Of a DNA stretch of 64,000 nt, positions 56,716-64,000 are shown one piece after another (position 1 is the stretch's first letter; every line of letters starts with the position of its first letter). A program made the translations under genes and the position numbers. The notes beneath the pieces are model-generated. The model did no database searches and had not been told where the DNA came from. It saw nothing but the letters and a program-made list of their open reading frames with translations. Source of the stretch: Polyangiaceae bacterium (GTDB taxonomy: Bacteria; Myxococcota_A; Polyangia; Polyangiales; Polyangiaceae); NCBI GenBank assembly GCA_016715885.1, contig JADJXL010000002.1:496001-560000 (forward strand), in the 5' to 3' direction.

Positions 56716-58224
56716 TCACTGCGAGGTCGTCTTCAGTGACGTTTCTCGGCGGCCACTCGATACGCCAGAACCCGAGATCGCGCCTTCCCCCTCATCGTCG
56801 TCATCCGATCCAACGCCGGAATCGAGCCCGTGCTTCGTGAGGCGGTAACGTAACGATCGAAATGAGATGCCGAGCGATTTCGCTGCCATCTTGCGCACGC
56901 CCCCGGCTCGTTCGAGGGCCTGCAAGATGAGCCGCCGCTCGAGCTCTCCGAGCACATCGTCGAGATCACATCCGTCCGGGGGCAGTTGCCATAAAAATGG
57001 CGCGGGACTCGCCGACAATCCGCTCACCGCAGGCGGCAAGTCGCCGAGCCCAATGGCCGGTCCGGACGCGAGCGCCACGGCGCGCTCCATCATGTTTTCG
57101 AGCTCCCTGACGTTACCCGGAAATGCATATGCATCGAGCACTCGTAATGCATCGGGCGTGAGTCCTCGAACGTCTTTGCTGAATTCATTCGCAAAACGCT
57201 GCACGAACCATTGCGCTAGGCGCGGCACTTCTCCCGTTCGTTTGCGCAAGGGCGGAAGCTCGATGCGAATGACATTGAGTCGATAATAAAGATCTTCGCG
57301 GAATTTCTTGTCCCGCACGTCCGCTTCGACATCGCGGTTCGTCGCGGCAAGAACGCGCACGTCGACCGGGACCTCGGTGCTTGCTCCAACCGGACGCACG
57401 CGACGTTCTTGCAGCACCCGAAGAAGCTTGATTTGAAGCGATGCTGGCAATTCACCGACTTCGTCCAGCAATAGGGTGCCGCCATCGGCTTCGCGGAAAA
57501 GACCGAGCGTTCGCGCACCTGCTCCCGTAAATGAGCCTTTTTCGTGCCCAAACAATTCGCTTTCCATGAGCGCTTCGGGGAGCGCTCCGCAGTTGACCAC
57601 GATGAATGGGCCACTTACGCGATCACTGCGCTGATGCAGCGCCCGCGCCACGCGCTCTTTGCCCGTTCCACTTTCGCCCGTGATGAGCACGGTCGTACGC
57701 GTGGGAGCGACCTTTTCCACGATTTCAGCGACCTTTGCCATTGCAGGGCTCGTGAAAAGCTCGCGCGTGGAAGGCTCGAGACGCGAAATGTGCGCCTTGA
57801 GGCTTTGATTTTCGAGCTGAATGACGGTTTTTTCGAGGGCTTTTTGGGATAATGCGAGCATTTCCGCGGGCGAAAATGGTTTCGTGACGAAATCATATGC
57901 CCCCTTTTTCATGGCATCGATCGCACTGTCGACCGTCGAGTGCGCCGTCATCACGATGACCTCGGTCGCCGCGCTGCGCGTCTTTGCCGCCGAGAGGACA
58001 TCGATGCCCGAGCCGTCGGGCATGAGCAAGTCGGTGATCACGAGCGGAAAAGGCTGGGGATTTTGCTGCAATGCCTCGATCGCCGTTCGGACGCCCGGGG
58101 CCGCCACCACTTCGAGCCCCTGACGACGAAAGGCGATTTCGAGCACCTGCCTCATTGCAGGCTCGTCATCGACGACCAGGACCTTCGTCGGCCCAGCGTG
58201 GGCATGTAGAGGCATGGCGGCCAT
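56716..58224 (-). CDS. PilR/NtrC-like sigma-54 response regulator
   Basis: 502 residues. Receiver (12-125) with D19/D20 and phospho-acceptor D65 (VITDLLMP) and K115; AAA+ domain with Walker A GESGTGKE (183-190), sigma-54 loop GSFTGA (230-235, Ser for the first Ala of GAFTGA) and Walker B LLLDEVGELP; C-terminal Fis-type HTH (about 427-462, GVRKMAAKSLGISFRSLRYRL) followed by an acidic/Ser-rich tail. ATG 58224 (ATG three codons in is an alternative). Directly upstream of two pilin genes, so it is the likely pilin activator; the partner kinase is not nearby. Confidence 0.94.
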   Translation of the reverse strand: MAAMPLHAHAGPTKVLVVDDEPAMRQVLEIAFRRQGLEVVAAPGVRTAIEALQQNPQPFPLVITDLLMPDGSGIDVLSAAKTRSAATEVIVMTAHSTVDSAIDAMKKGAYDFVTKPFSPAEMLALSQKALEKTVIQLENQSLKAHISRLEPSTRELFTSPAMAKVAEIVEKVAPTRTTVLITGESGTGKERVARALHQRSDRVSGPFIVVNCGALPEALMESELFGHEKGSFTGAGARTLGLFREADGGTLLLDEVGELPASLQIKLLRVLQERRVRPVGASTEVPVDVRVLAATNRDVEADVRDKKFREDLYYRLNVIRIELPPLRKRTGEVPRLAQWFVQRFANEFSKDVRGLTPDALRVLDAYAFPGNVRELENMMERAVALASGPAIGLGDLPPAVSGLSASPAPFLWQLPPDGCDLDDVLGELERRLILQALERAGGVRKMAAKSLGISFRSLRYRLTKHGLDSGVGSDDDDEGEGAISGSGVSSGRRETSLKTTSQ

Positions 58225-58306
58225 GATCCCATCCGTATCACGGTCGCGCGCTCATGAAAACTCTCCTGCAAACGCCACACCCTCGGCGCTCAGAAGAAGG
58301 CGCCGG

Positions 58307-58678
58307 TCACTTGCACGCTTGAGGGTCGATCGGGATGCCGTCGACCGTCTCGTCGATGACGAACGTCGTCGGTGCACTGGCGTCCTGCCCAATGGTTTGC
58401 TGCACCCACGCGAGGTCACAACGGGTCGCCTGCAAACGAATCTCGTACTTGCCGTCGAGATCCCGATCTTCGACGACCGACCCTTGGCCCGTCGCTTCGT
58501 TGAAGACCGTCACGAGCGCGCCCTGAAGGCAATTGCCCGTGATCAACCATTCGCTCGTCGTGACGTCCACCGAAAGGCTCAGAGGCGCGTCCGGCGGGGG
58601 AAGCGGCAAGGTTGGACTGACGCACCCGGCAAGCACCAGGAACGACACCGCGGCAAGGGAGAAAGAGCGGCGTTGCAT
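58307..58678 (-). CDS. Small lipoprotein, function unknown
   Basis: 123 residues. Signal with lipobox VLAGC (Cys19) from the ATG at 58678; an in-frame GTG at 58699 with AGAGG is the other possible start (130 residues). The mature part is a small beta-rich domain opening VSPTLPLPPPDAP with SLSVDVTTSEWLITGNC and Cys at the end (DPQACK). No family recognised. Lies between rimO and the PilR-like gene on the same strand. An inverted repeat CGGCGC...GCGCCG (58284-58305) follows its stop without a T run. Confidence 0.75.
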   Translation of the reverse strand: MQRRSFSLAAVSFLVLAGCVSPTLPLPPPDAPLSLSVDVTTSEWLITGNCLQGALVTVFNEATGQGSVVEDRDLDGKYEIRLQATRCDLAWVQQTIGQDASAPTTFVIDETVDGIPIDPQACK

Positions 58679-58770
58679 CACGCCCGGCTTGAGCTGCACA
58701 AACCATGCCTCTTGCGAACCTACGTCAAATGCGGGTGAAAGGCTGCACCGAGGTTGGTTCGGCGAGACAA

Positions 58771-60240
58771 CTAAGTTGACAGGATGCGTCCATCGGTTTG
58801 CACCACGCGCAAACGCCGCGCCGGCTTCTTCTGCGGCGAGGGCATCGTCGACTCGCTCTCGTCCTCGGCAAAAAGCTCGCCCACGAGGTCATAGTCGCTC
58901 GCTTGCGTGATGCGTACGCGTCGAAATTCGCCAGCGTGCGCCTCGCCTCCCGACAAGTACACCTGCCCGTCGATGTCCGGGGCTTGCCCTCGATGACGGC
59001 CCATCAGCACGTACTCGTGCTCGTCGCTCGTGCCTTCCACCAGCACTTCGAGCTCCCGGCCAATGAGGGCGGCATTCTTCGCATGCGAAATCTTGCGCTG
59101 AATGCTCATCAGCTTCCGATGGCGACTCGCGGCCACGCGCGCAGGTACTTTGCCTTCCAACTTTTCGCTGGCCGAACTTTCCTCGTCCGAATAGCGAAAC
59201 ACGCCGACCCGATCGAACTCGGCCCACTTCACGAAGTCGCACAGCTCGGTGAATTCGTCGTCCGTTTCCCCCGGGTGACCGACGATGAACGCCGTACGAA
59301 AGACGAGGTCCGGGATCGACGTGCGCATGCGCGTGACGAGCTTGCGCAAGCGATCGCCTCCATGGCCGCGCTTCATGCGGCGAAGCATGCCGTCCGCTAC
59401 GTGTTGCAGAGGCATGTCCACGTACGGAACGACGCGCTCGTGCTGCGCCAAGAGCTCGATGAGCTCGGTCGTGATGGTCTCCGGGTAGAGGTAAAACAAG
59501 CGCACCCAATGCACGCCGGATACGTCCGCTACGCGCCGCACGAGCTCGCTGAGTGAAGCGCGCTTGTCCGCTGGAAGGTCTCGCCCGTACGCAATCGTGT
59601 CCTGTGAGATCAGGTTGATCTCGCGCACGCCCATCGCCACGAGCTGTTCGACTTCCGTGACGACGTCTTCCACGGGGCGCGATCGCTGAAGCCCGCGCAG
59701 CTTCGGGATCACGCAGAACGAGCACGTCCGATTGCAGCCTTCGGCGATCTTGACGTACGCGCTTCCCGAAGGCGTCGACAGGGCTCGCGGATCCGACGCG
59801 CGAACGACCCAATCGGCCGGGTTTCCGACGAGCACGCGCTCCGCTTGTCCGGACAATACTCGTTCGAGTGCCAACATGTCGCTCGAACCGAGCACGTGAT
59901 CGACTTCGGGCATTTCCGCGGCGATTTCGTCGGGGTGACGCTGGGACAAACACCCCGCGACGACGAGCTTTTGGCAGTGACCTTCGTCCTTGAGCCGCGC
60001 CATCTCGAAGATCGTGTCGATGGATTCCTTCTTCGCTTCGCCGATGAACCCGCACGTGTTGACGACGATGACGTCGGCATCTTCGGCATCGGCTACGTGG
60101 TCGTATCCGGCGCGTTTGGCGACACCGAGCATCACTTCGGAATCGACGCGATTTTTGGGACATCCGAGGCTGACGAAATGGATGCGGCGAGAAGGCATCT
60201 CCACGATCTGCACGTCCTGCCGCTCGCTCTTGCGCGTCAT
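58771..60240 (-). CDS. rimO: Ribosomal protein uS12 methylthiotransferase RimO
   Basis: 489 residues. Radical-SAM enzyme that methylthiolates Asp88 of ribosomal protein S12 (E. coli numbering). N-terminal UPF0004 domain with C27 (SLGCPKN), C63 (NTCGF) and C97 (GCLSQ) for one 4Fe-4S cluster; radical-SAM C169-x3-C173-x2-C176 (CNRTCSFC); C-terminal TRAM domain. A ~30-residue basic tail (SPQKKPARRLRV) follows TRAM. Start: ATG 60240 has AGGA 7 nt upstream; an ATG at 60264 overlaps the carA stop (ATGA) and would add 8 residues. Confidence 0.96.
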   Translation of the reverse strand: MTRKSERQDVQIVEMPSRRIHFVSLGCPKNRVDSEVMLGVAKRAGYDHVADAEDADVIVVNTCGFIGEAKKESIDTIFEMARLKDEGHCQKLVVAGCLSQRHPDEIAAEMPEVDHVLGSSDMLALERVLSGQAERVLVGNPADWVVRASDPRALSTPSGSAYVKIAEGCNRTCSFCVIPKLRGLQRSRPVEDVVTEVEQLVAMGVREINLISQDTIAYGRDLPADKRASLSELVRRVADVSGVHWVRLFYLYPETITTELIELLAQHERVVPYVDMPLQHVADGMLRRMKRGHGGDRLRKLVTRMRTSIPDLVFRTAFIVGHPGETDDEFTELCDFVKWAEFDRVGVFRYSDEESSASEKLEGKVPARVAASRHRKLMSIQRKISHAKNAALIGRELEVLVEGTSDEHEYVLMGRHRGQAPDIDGQVYLSGGEAHAGEFRRVRITQASDYDLVGELFAEDESESTMPSPQKKPARRLRVVQTDGRILST

Positions 60241-60260
60241 CTTTTTTTCCTGGTGCGTGG

Positions 60261-61379
60261 TCATGAAGCAAATCGAGTCGCGAAACGCTCGAACAAGTAA
60301 AACGCATCGTGCGGTCCCGCAGCCGCCTCGGGATGATATTGGACCGAAAATGCTCCGAGCTCGGGGAGCTCGAGGCCTTCGCTGGTGCCGTCGTCGAGGT
60401 GAACGTGGGTCGTGCGAGCCTTGCCTCCGAGGGAAGCGAGGTCGACGGCAAAGCCGTGGTTTTGCGTGGTGATCTCGATGCGCCCCGTTTCGAGGTCTTT
60501 CACGGGCTGGTTGATCCCTCGATGTCCGAACTTGAGCTTGTACGTCTTGCCTCCCACGGCGAGCGCCAAGATTTGGTGGCCAAGACAAATCCCGAACATG
60601 GGCTTTTTGCCAACGAGCGCTCGGACGGTGTCGATTGCGTACGACACGGCTGCGGGGTCACCTGGCCCGTTGGAAATGAACACTCCATCGGGTTCGAGGG
60701 CGAGGATTTCGTCGGCCGTCGTTCGCGCAGGTACGACCGTGATGCGACATCCGATGTCGGCGAGTGATCGCAGGATGTTTCGTTTGACGCCGAGGTCGAG
60801 ACAAACCACGTGACGTCCTTCGGCGCATGGGCTTGGGCGAATCACGCCGAACGATCCCGATGTCTCGGTCCACTCGCGGGGCTCGCGCACGCTGACGCGT
60901 TCGACCAAGTCGAGTCCTTCCATGGGGGGCGCTTGGCGCGCTCGGCGAATGAGCTCTTCCGGTGGGGCTTTTCCGATCGCTCCGTTTTGCGCGCCGCGAT
61001 CACGAATCGTGCGGGTGAGCAGACGTGTATCGATGCCGGAGATCGCGACGATGCCATGTTTGACGAGGTACTGGTCGAGCGTTTCGGTGGCTCGATAATT
61101 CGACGAGATGGTCGATAGGTCTCGCACGACAAACCCGGCCACGTGAGGCGTCGACGAGATGCTTTCGTCGTCTTCGGCATTGATGCCGGTGTTGCCGATT
61201 TCGGGCGCCGTCATGGTGACGATTTGTCCGCAATAGGACGGATCGGTCAGCACTTCTTGGTAGCCCGTCATGCCCGTGGTGAAGACGACTTCGCCGACGC
61301 TCACGCCGGGCGCGCCGCACGCGATTCCCTCGAACACGGTGCCATCGGCGAGGCACAGATAGGCTCGTTCTCCGCTCAT
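60261..61379 (-). CDS. carA: Carbamoyl-phosphate synthase small (glutaminase) subunit CarA
   Basis: 372 residues. Supplies ammonia from glutamine to CarB for carbamoyl phosphate (pyrimidine and arginine synthesis). N-terminal CPSase domain (TTGMTGYQEVLTDPSY) and C-terminal class I GATase with C265 (GICLGHQ), H349 and E351 (VQYHPE). Its ATG overlaps the pyrC stop by ATGA; its own stop overlaps the longer possible rimO start. carB is not in the window. Confidence 0.98.
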   Translation of the reverse strand: MSGERAYLCLADGTVFEGIACGAPGVSVGEVVFTTGMTGYQEVLTDPSYCGQIVTMTAPEIGNTGINAEDDESISSTPHVAGFVVRDLSTISSNYRATETLDQYLVKHGIVAISGIDTRLLTRTIRDRGAQNGAIGKAPPEELIRRARQAPPMEGLDLVERVSVREPREWTETSGSFGVIRPSPCAEGRHVVCLDLGVKRNILRSLADIGCRITVVPARTTADEILALEPDGVFISNGPGDPAAVSYAIDTVRALVGKKPMFGICLGHQILALAVGGKTYKLKFGHRGINQPVKDLETGRIEITTQNHGFAVDLASLGGKARTTHVHLDDGTSEGLELPELGAFSVQYHPEAAAGPHDAFYLFERFATRFAS

Positions 61380-62713
61380 CGTGCTGCTTGCTCCTCGATC
61401 GGTGACGCGTGAACGATGCGACCCGACGCCATGGTCAAGAGCACCTGGCCCCGGACCTGTTTGCCCAGGAACGGCGTGTTTTTGCTCTTCGATCGCAGCC
61501 GTGTGGGTTCAATGGTCCACGTTCGTTCTGGATCGACGAGACAAACATCGGCTCGCGCGCCTATGCGTAAGCTTGGTGCGTCGAGACCAACGATTCGAGC
61601 AGGTGCCGCCGTGAGCGCGGTGATGAGCCGTTCGAGTGAAAATCGTTTTTCGCGCACGCGTTCGAGCAGCAGCGGGACGACGAGCTCGAGGCCGATCATG
61701 CCGGGCGATGCTTCGGCGAACTCGCAATCTTTTTCGAGCGACGAATGCGGGGCGTGATCGGTGGCAACGGCGTCGATGGTGCCGTCTTCGAGCGCTTCGC
61801 AGAGGGCCGCGACGTCTTCGGGTTCGCGCAAGGGCGGGTTGACCCTGCACGCGGTGTCGTAGCCGATGACGGCTGCGTCCGTGAGCGACAAGTGGTGCGG
61901 CGTGACTTCGGCGGTGACGTGGATGCCGCGGCTTTTGGCTTCCCGCAAGATGCGCACGGCGCCTCGCGAAGAGACATGCGCGACGTGATACTTGGCGCCC
62001 GTGAGCTCTGCGAGGAGGACATCGCGTGCGACGATGATGTCTTCGGCGACGCGAGGCCAACCGCGCAGGCCGAGGCGCGTGGAGATGGCGCCTTCGTGCA
62101 TGAGCGAGCCTTCGGTGAGGGAATGGTCTTCGGCGTGCTGAATGACGGGCAGGTCGAAGTTGGCTGCGTATTCGAGGGCCCTTCGCATGACGGCGCTCGA
62201 CATGACGCAGCGACCATCGTCGGATACGGCGACGGCACCGGCGTCCTTGAGGTCGGCCATTTCGACGAGCTCGGAGCCTTTTTGGCCGATGGTGATGGCT
62301 CCGATGGGATGAAGCTGCGGGCCGCCGATCGACTTTGCTTTGGCAATCATCGCTTCGGTGATGCTGCGCGTGTCATTGACGGGTCGCGTGTTTGGCATGA
62401 CGCACACGTGGGCAAACCCGCCGGCGGCAGCAGCCGCAAGGCCCGAAGCGATGTCTTCTTTGTACTCCTGGCCCGGTTCACGTAGGTGCGCGTGCAAATC
62501 GACGAACGCGGGGAGGAGAAGCAAGCTTTCGCCACGAATGACGTGCGCGTGTTCGGACGAGAGAATGTCAGGCGTTGCTGCGCCCTGGCCAACGCGCGAG
62601 ATGACACCGTTTTCGATGACGACATCCACGATGGCGTCGAGCCCTCGAGCGGGATCGAATGCGCGCACGCTTGAAAATACGAGGACTTGCGCTGATCGAA
62701 ACGAATCAATCAT
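61376..62713 (-). CDS. pyrC: Dihydroorotase PyrC (class I)
   Basis: 445 residues. Cyclises carbamoyl-aspartate to dihydroorotate. Zinc-binding HAH in DLHAHLREPG (H74, H76), GLAAAAAGGFAHVCVMPNT (about 91-109), SDDG, VATDHAPHS carrying the catalytic Asp, all typical of class I. The ATG at 62713 has GAGG with a 7-nt spacer; longer frames are unsupported. First gene of pyrC-carA-rimO with ATGA junctions. No leader hairpin or PyrR-type structure was recognised upstream. Confidence 0.97.
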   Translation of the reverse strand: MIDSFRSAQVLVFSSVRAFDPARGLDAIVDVVIENGVISRVGQGAATPDILSSEHAHVIRGESLLLLPAFVDLHAHLREPGQEYKEDIASGLAAAAAGGFAHVCVMPNTRPVNDTRSITEAMIAKAKSIGGPQLHPIGAITIGQKGSELVEMADLKDAGAVAVSDDGRCVMSSAVMRRALEYAANFDLPVIQHAEDHSLTEGSLMHEGAISTRLGLRGWPRVAEDIIVARDVLLAELTGAKYHVAHVSSRGAVRILREAKSRGIHVTAEVTPHHLSLTDAAVIGYDTACRVNPPLREPEDVAALCEALEDGTIDAVATDHAPHSSLEKDCEFAEASPGMIGLELVVPLLLERVREKRFSLERLITALTAAPARIVGLDAPSLRIGARADVCLVDPERTWTIEPTRLRSKSKNTPFLGKQVRGQVLLTMASGRIVHASPIEEQAAR

Positions 62714-62879
62714 CGAGCGCCTCACTAGCACAGCGCGCGTCACGAGTCCCTTCGACAAGCGCACTTGGGCATGCATGCGAGTGCAGATTTTGCGCCAATG
62801 ACGCTGGTTTTTCGGCTGTTCTTCCAATTCACCGCACGATAGACATCTCGTGAGGCGCAAAGAAAAAGGGGAGAGTCCG

Positions 62880-63875
62880 ATGAAAAGCCAGAAACCAGGC
62901 CTTGTCCGGCACGTCTTGCGAATGTCCCTGATGAGCTGCGGGCTCGTCGCGGGTTTGTCGATGGAAACCTCTGCGTGGGCAGAGACAGCCGGTTCGGCTG
63001 AGCCTGCACAAGCTGCATCGGAGGCGGCACCGGTACCAAAACCTGCACCGCCACCTCGTTATTCGATGCCGTGGATGTTGCGACCGGTGGCGGCGGCGAA
63101 CGTGGTGCGCGCCGATATGGTTTTTGCATTCTCGAAGGCGCGCGACACGCAACCGATCCTGTTTCTGGGGAGCTTCAAGGTTCGACCGAACCTGGCGGTG
63201 ATTGCGCGTTTTGGATTCATCCGCAACACGCCGGCGGGAGGTGAAAGCGCAACGGCATTCGTCAATCCGGCCGTTGGAGCGCTCTACGCGCTGCCGCTTG
63301 GCAAGAGCTTCAAGGCGAGTTTCTTTGCGGGCACGACGATCCCGATTGGGCAAGGTGGCGGCAACGAGCCGAACATGGCGAGGCGTGGCGCGAACCTACC
63401 TTCAGGCATCTTCGGGCGAGCTTCCGTGGACAACGCGCTGTTTCAAATCAACTACATGACGCCCATCGTCGGAGCAGACATCGCGTACATCGGCCACGAC
63501 ATGACGGTGCAGCTCGAAGCGACAGTGCTGGAGCTCATCCGCGTACGAGGCGAAGAGGTCGACAAGGATGCGGCCAAGACAAACCTCGTGTTTGGGCTGC
63601 ATTTCGGCTACTTTCCGATTCCGCAGATGTCCCTGAGCGCTGAGCTTCGCTACCAATACTGGGCGTCGAACCCAGCGTTCGAGGCGATGAACAACCCCGA
63701 TATCATGGACAACTGGACGCTCGGGTTCGGGCCACGGGCGCACATCAAGCTGAATGAAAAGATGTGGCTGCGTCCGGGTGTGTCGTTGACGCTGGGGCTC
63801 GACCTGCCCACGGGGTTCGCTGGCACGGGCGCCGAGTACAAGATCGTGCAAGTGGACGTGCCGTTTTTCTTCTAA
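62880..63875 (+). CDS. Outer-membrane beta-barrel protein
   Basis: 331 residues. ATG with GGGGAG 6 nt upstream. Signal peptide (GLVAGLSMETSAWA, cleaved near residue 34), then a ~25-residue Ala/Pro-rich linker (SAEPAQAASEAAPVPKPAPP) and a beta-rich barrel with alternating hydrophobic strands (e.g. RPNLAVIARFGFIRN, NLVFGLHFGYFPI, WLRPGVSLTLGLDLP) and a C-terminal Phe-Phe-Phe, the BAM targeting signature. Family (porin-like) not named. Divergent from pyrC. Confidence 0.85.
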   Translation: MKSQKPGLVRHVLRMSLMSCGLVAGLSMETSAWAETAGSAEPAQAASEAAPVPKPAPPPRYSMPWMLRPVAAANVVRADMVFAFSKARDTQPILFLGSFKVRPNLAVIARFGFIRNTPAGGESATAFVNPAVGALYALPLGKSFKASFFAGTTIPIGQGGGNEPNMARRGANLPSGIFGRASVDNALFQINYMTPIVGADIAYIGHDMTVQLEATVLELIRVRGEEVDKDAAKTNLVFGLHFGYFPIPQMSLSAELRYQYWASNPAFEAMNNPDIMDNWTLGFGPRAHIKLNEKMWLRPGVSLTLGLDLPTGFAGTGAEYKIVQVDVPFFF

Positions 63876-63917
63876 GACGCTGCACACTTGGAAGTAGGGC
63901 AAATCGGGCCGCTCAAT

Positions 63918-64000
63918 TTGAGTACGGGCCTGGATCTGTACGCTCGCTTCGCGCGCGTGGGACGCGCGCTGCGCGAGAGTTTGTTTACGATGGGGGGCTC
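63918..64000 (+). CDS. Possible 5' end of another gene (runs off right edge)
   Basis: The frame is open from the stop of the barrel gene to the right edge. From the TTG at 63918 it reads LSTGLDLYARFARVGRALRE, an amphipathic, protein-like start without a clear Shine-Dalgarno; a TTG at 63888 is also possible. Only 27 codons are visible, so this is weak. Confidence 0.3.
   Translation, partial: MSTGLDLYARFARVGRALRESLFTMGG

Noticed and set aside
62769..62778. Palindrome GCATGCATGC upstream of pyrC as a pyrimidine regulator site
   Set aside because: Short, simple alternating sequence in a divergent region; no known pyrimidine operator resembles it.

Overview
The window reads as a chromosomal segment of a myxobacterium, most likely a member of the Polyangia (Polyangiales). 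The clues are Hanks-type Ser/Thr kinases with extra C-terminal modules, sigma-54 response regulators, glycine-rich Cys-repeat lipoproteins, an IgGFc-binding-like surface protein, proline-rich membrane proteins with PEGA-like domains, a serine palmitoyltransferase-like enzyme, and GC content of roughly 60-65 % judged by eye. The species cannot be named from sequence alone. No rRNA, tRNA, insertion sequence, prophage or CRISPR array was seen.

Layout. 1-5.2 kb: a kinase gene running off the left edge (minus), coupled to an upstream lipoprotein gene, then a second kinase (plus). 5.2-7.0 kb: an AAA-ATPase/PD-(D/E)XK protein, followed by 645 bp of gene-free DNA with a 42-bp tandem repeat. 7.6-10.5 kb: secreted DUF4139 and SIMPL proteins. 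10.6-14.1 kb (minus): Cys-rich lipoprotein, Skp/OmpH, FabZ and an orphan N6-adenine methyltransferase. 14.3-17.5 kb: a divergent pair, an alpha-oxoamine synthase (serine palmitoyltransferase-like) and an NtrC-type regulator, with a sigma-54-like promoter between them. 17.6-26.5 kb (plus): an M29-like protein, PIN-PhoH ATPase, DUF1704 metallopeptidase, beta-propeller lipoprotein, Tex and a Uma2 protein. 26.5-28.9 kb (minus): trpG-trpD-trpC with 4-bp overlaps. 29.3-30.4 kb: a membrane protein with a palindrome inside its predicted promoter. 30.4-30.6 kb: a REP/BIME-like array. 30.6-39.3 kb (minus): gatC-gatA, an acetyltransferase, a membrane or exported protein, an SDR, an acyltransferase, truB and a CorC-like protein. 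39.5-48.1 kb: large surface or envelope proteins, an FkbM methyltransferase and a phosphodiester glycosidase-like protein. 48.1-53.6 kb: three large multi-spanning GT-C-type glycosyltransferase candidates. 53.6-58.2 kb (minus): a pilin locus (PilR-like regulator, two canonical pilins, one divergent pilin, a TPR protein). 58.3-62.7 kb (minus): a small lipoprotein and the overlapping run pyrC-carA-rimO. 62.9-63.9 kb: an outer-membrane barrel protein and possibly the start of another gene.

How it fits together. Much of the window serves the envelope: lipid enzymes (FabZ, the SPT-like enzyme, the acyltransferase), an OMP chaperone, lipoproteins, glycan assembly and pili. It is interleaved with housekeeping genes for tryptophan, pyrimidine and tRNA metabolism. 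Tight coupling through ATGA or TAATG junctions is very common. The observations I consider most worth following are the pilin locus with its PilR-like regulator and mapped terminators, the sigma-54-like promoter and dyad between the SPT-like gene and its divergent NtrC regulator, and a heptamer (GTTTGTC/GACAAAC) that is strongly over-represented across the window. I found no single locus that I could defend as a wholly new defence or mobile system.
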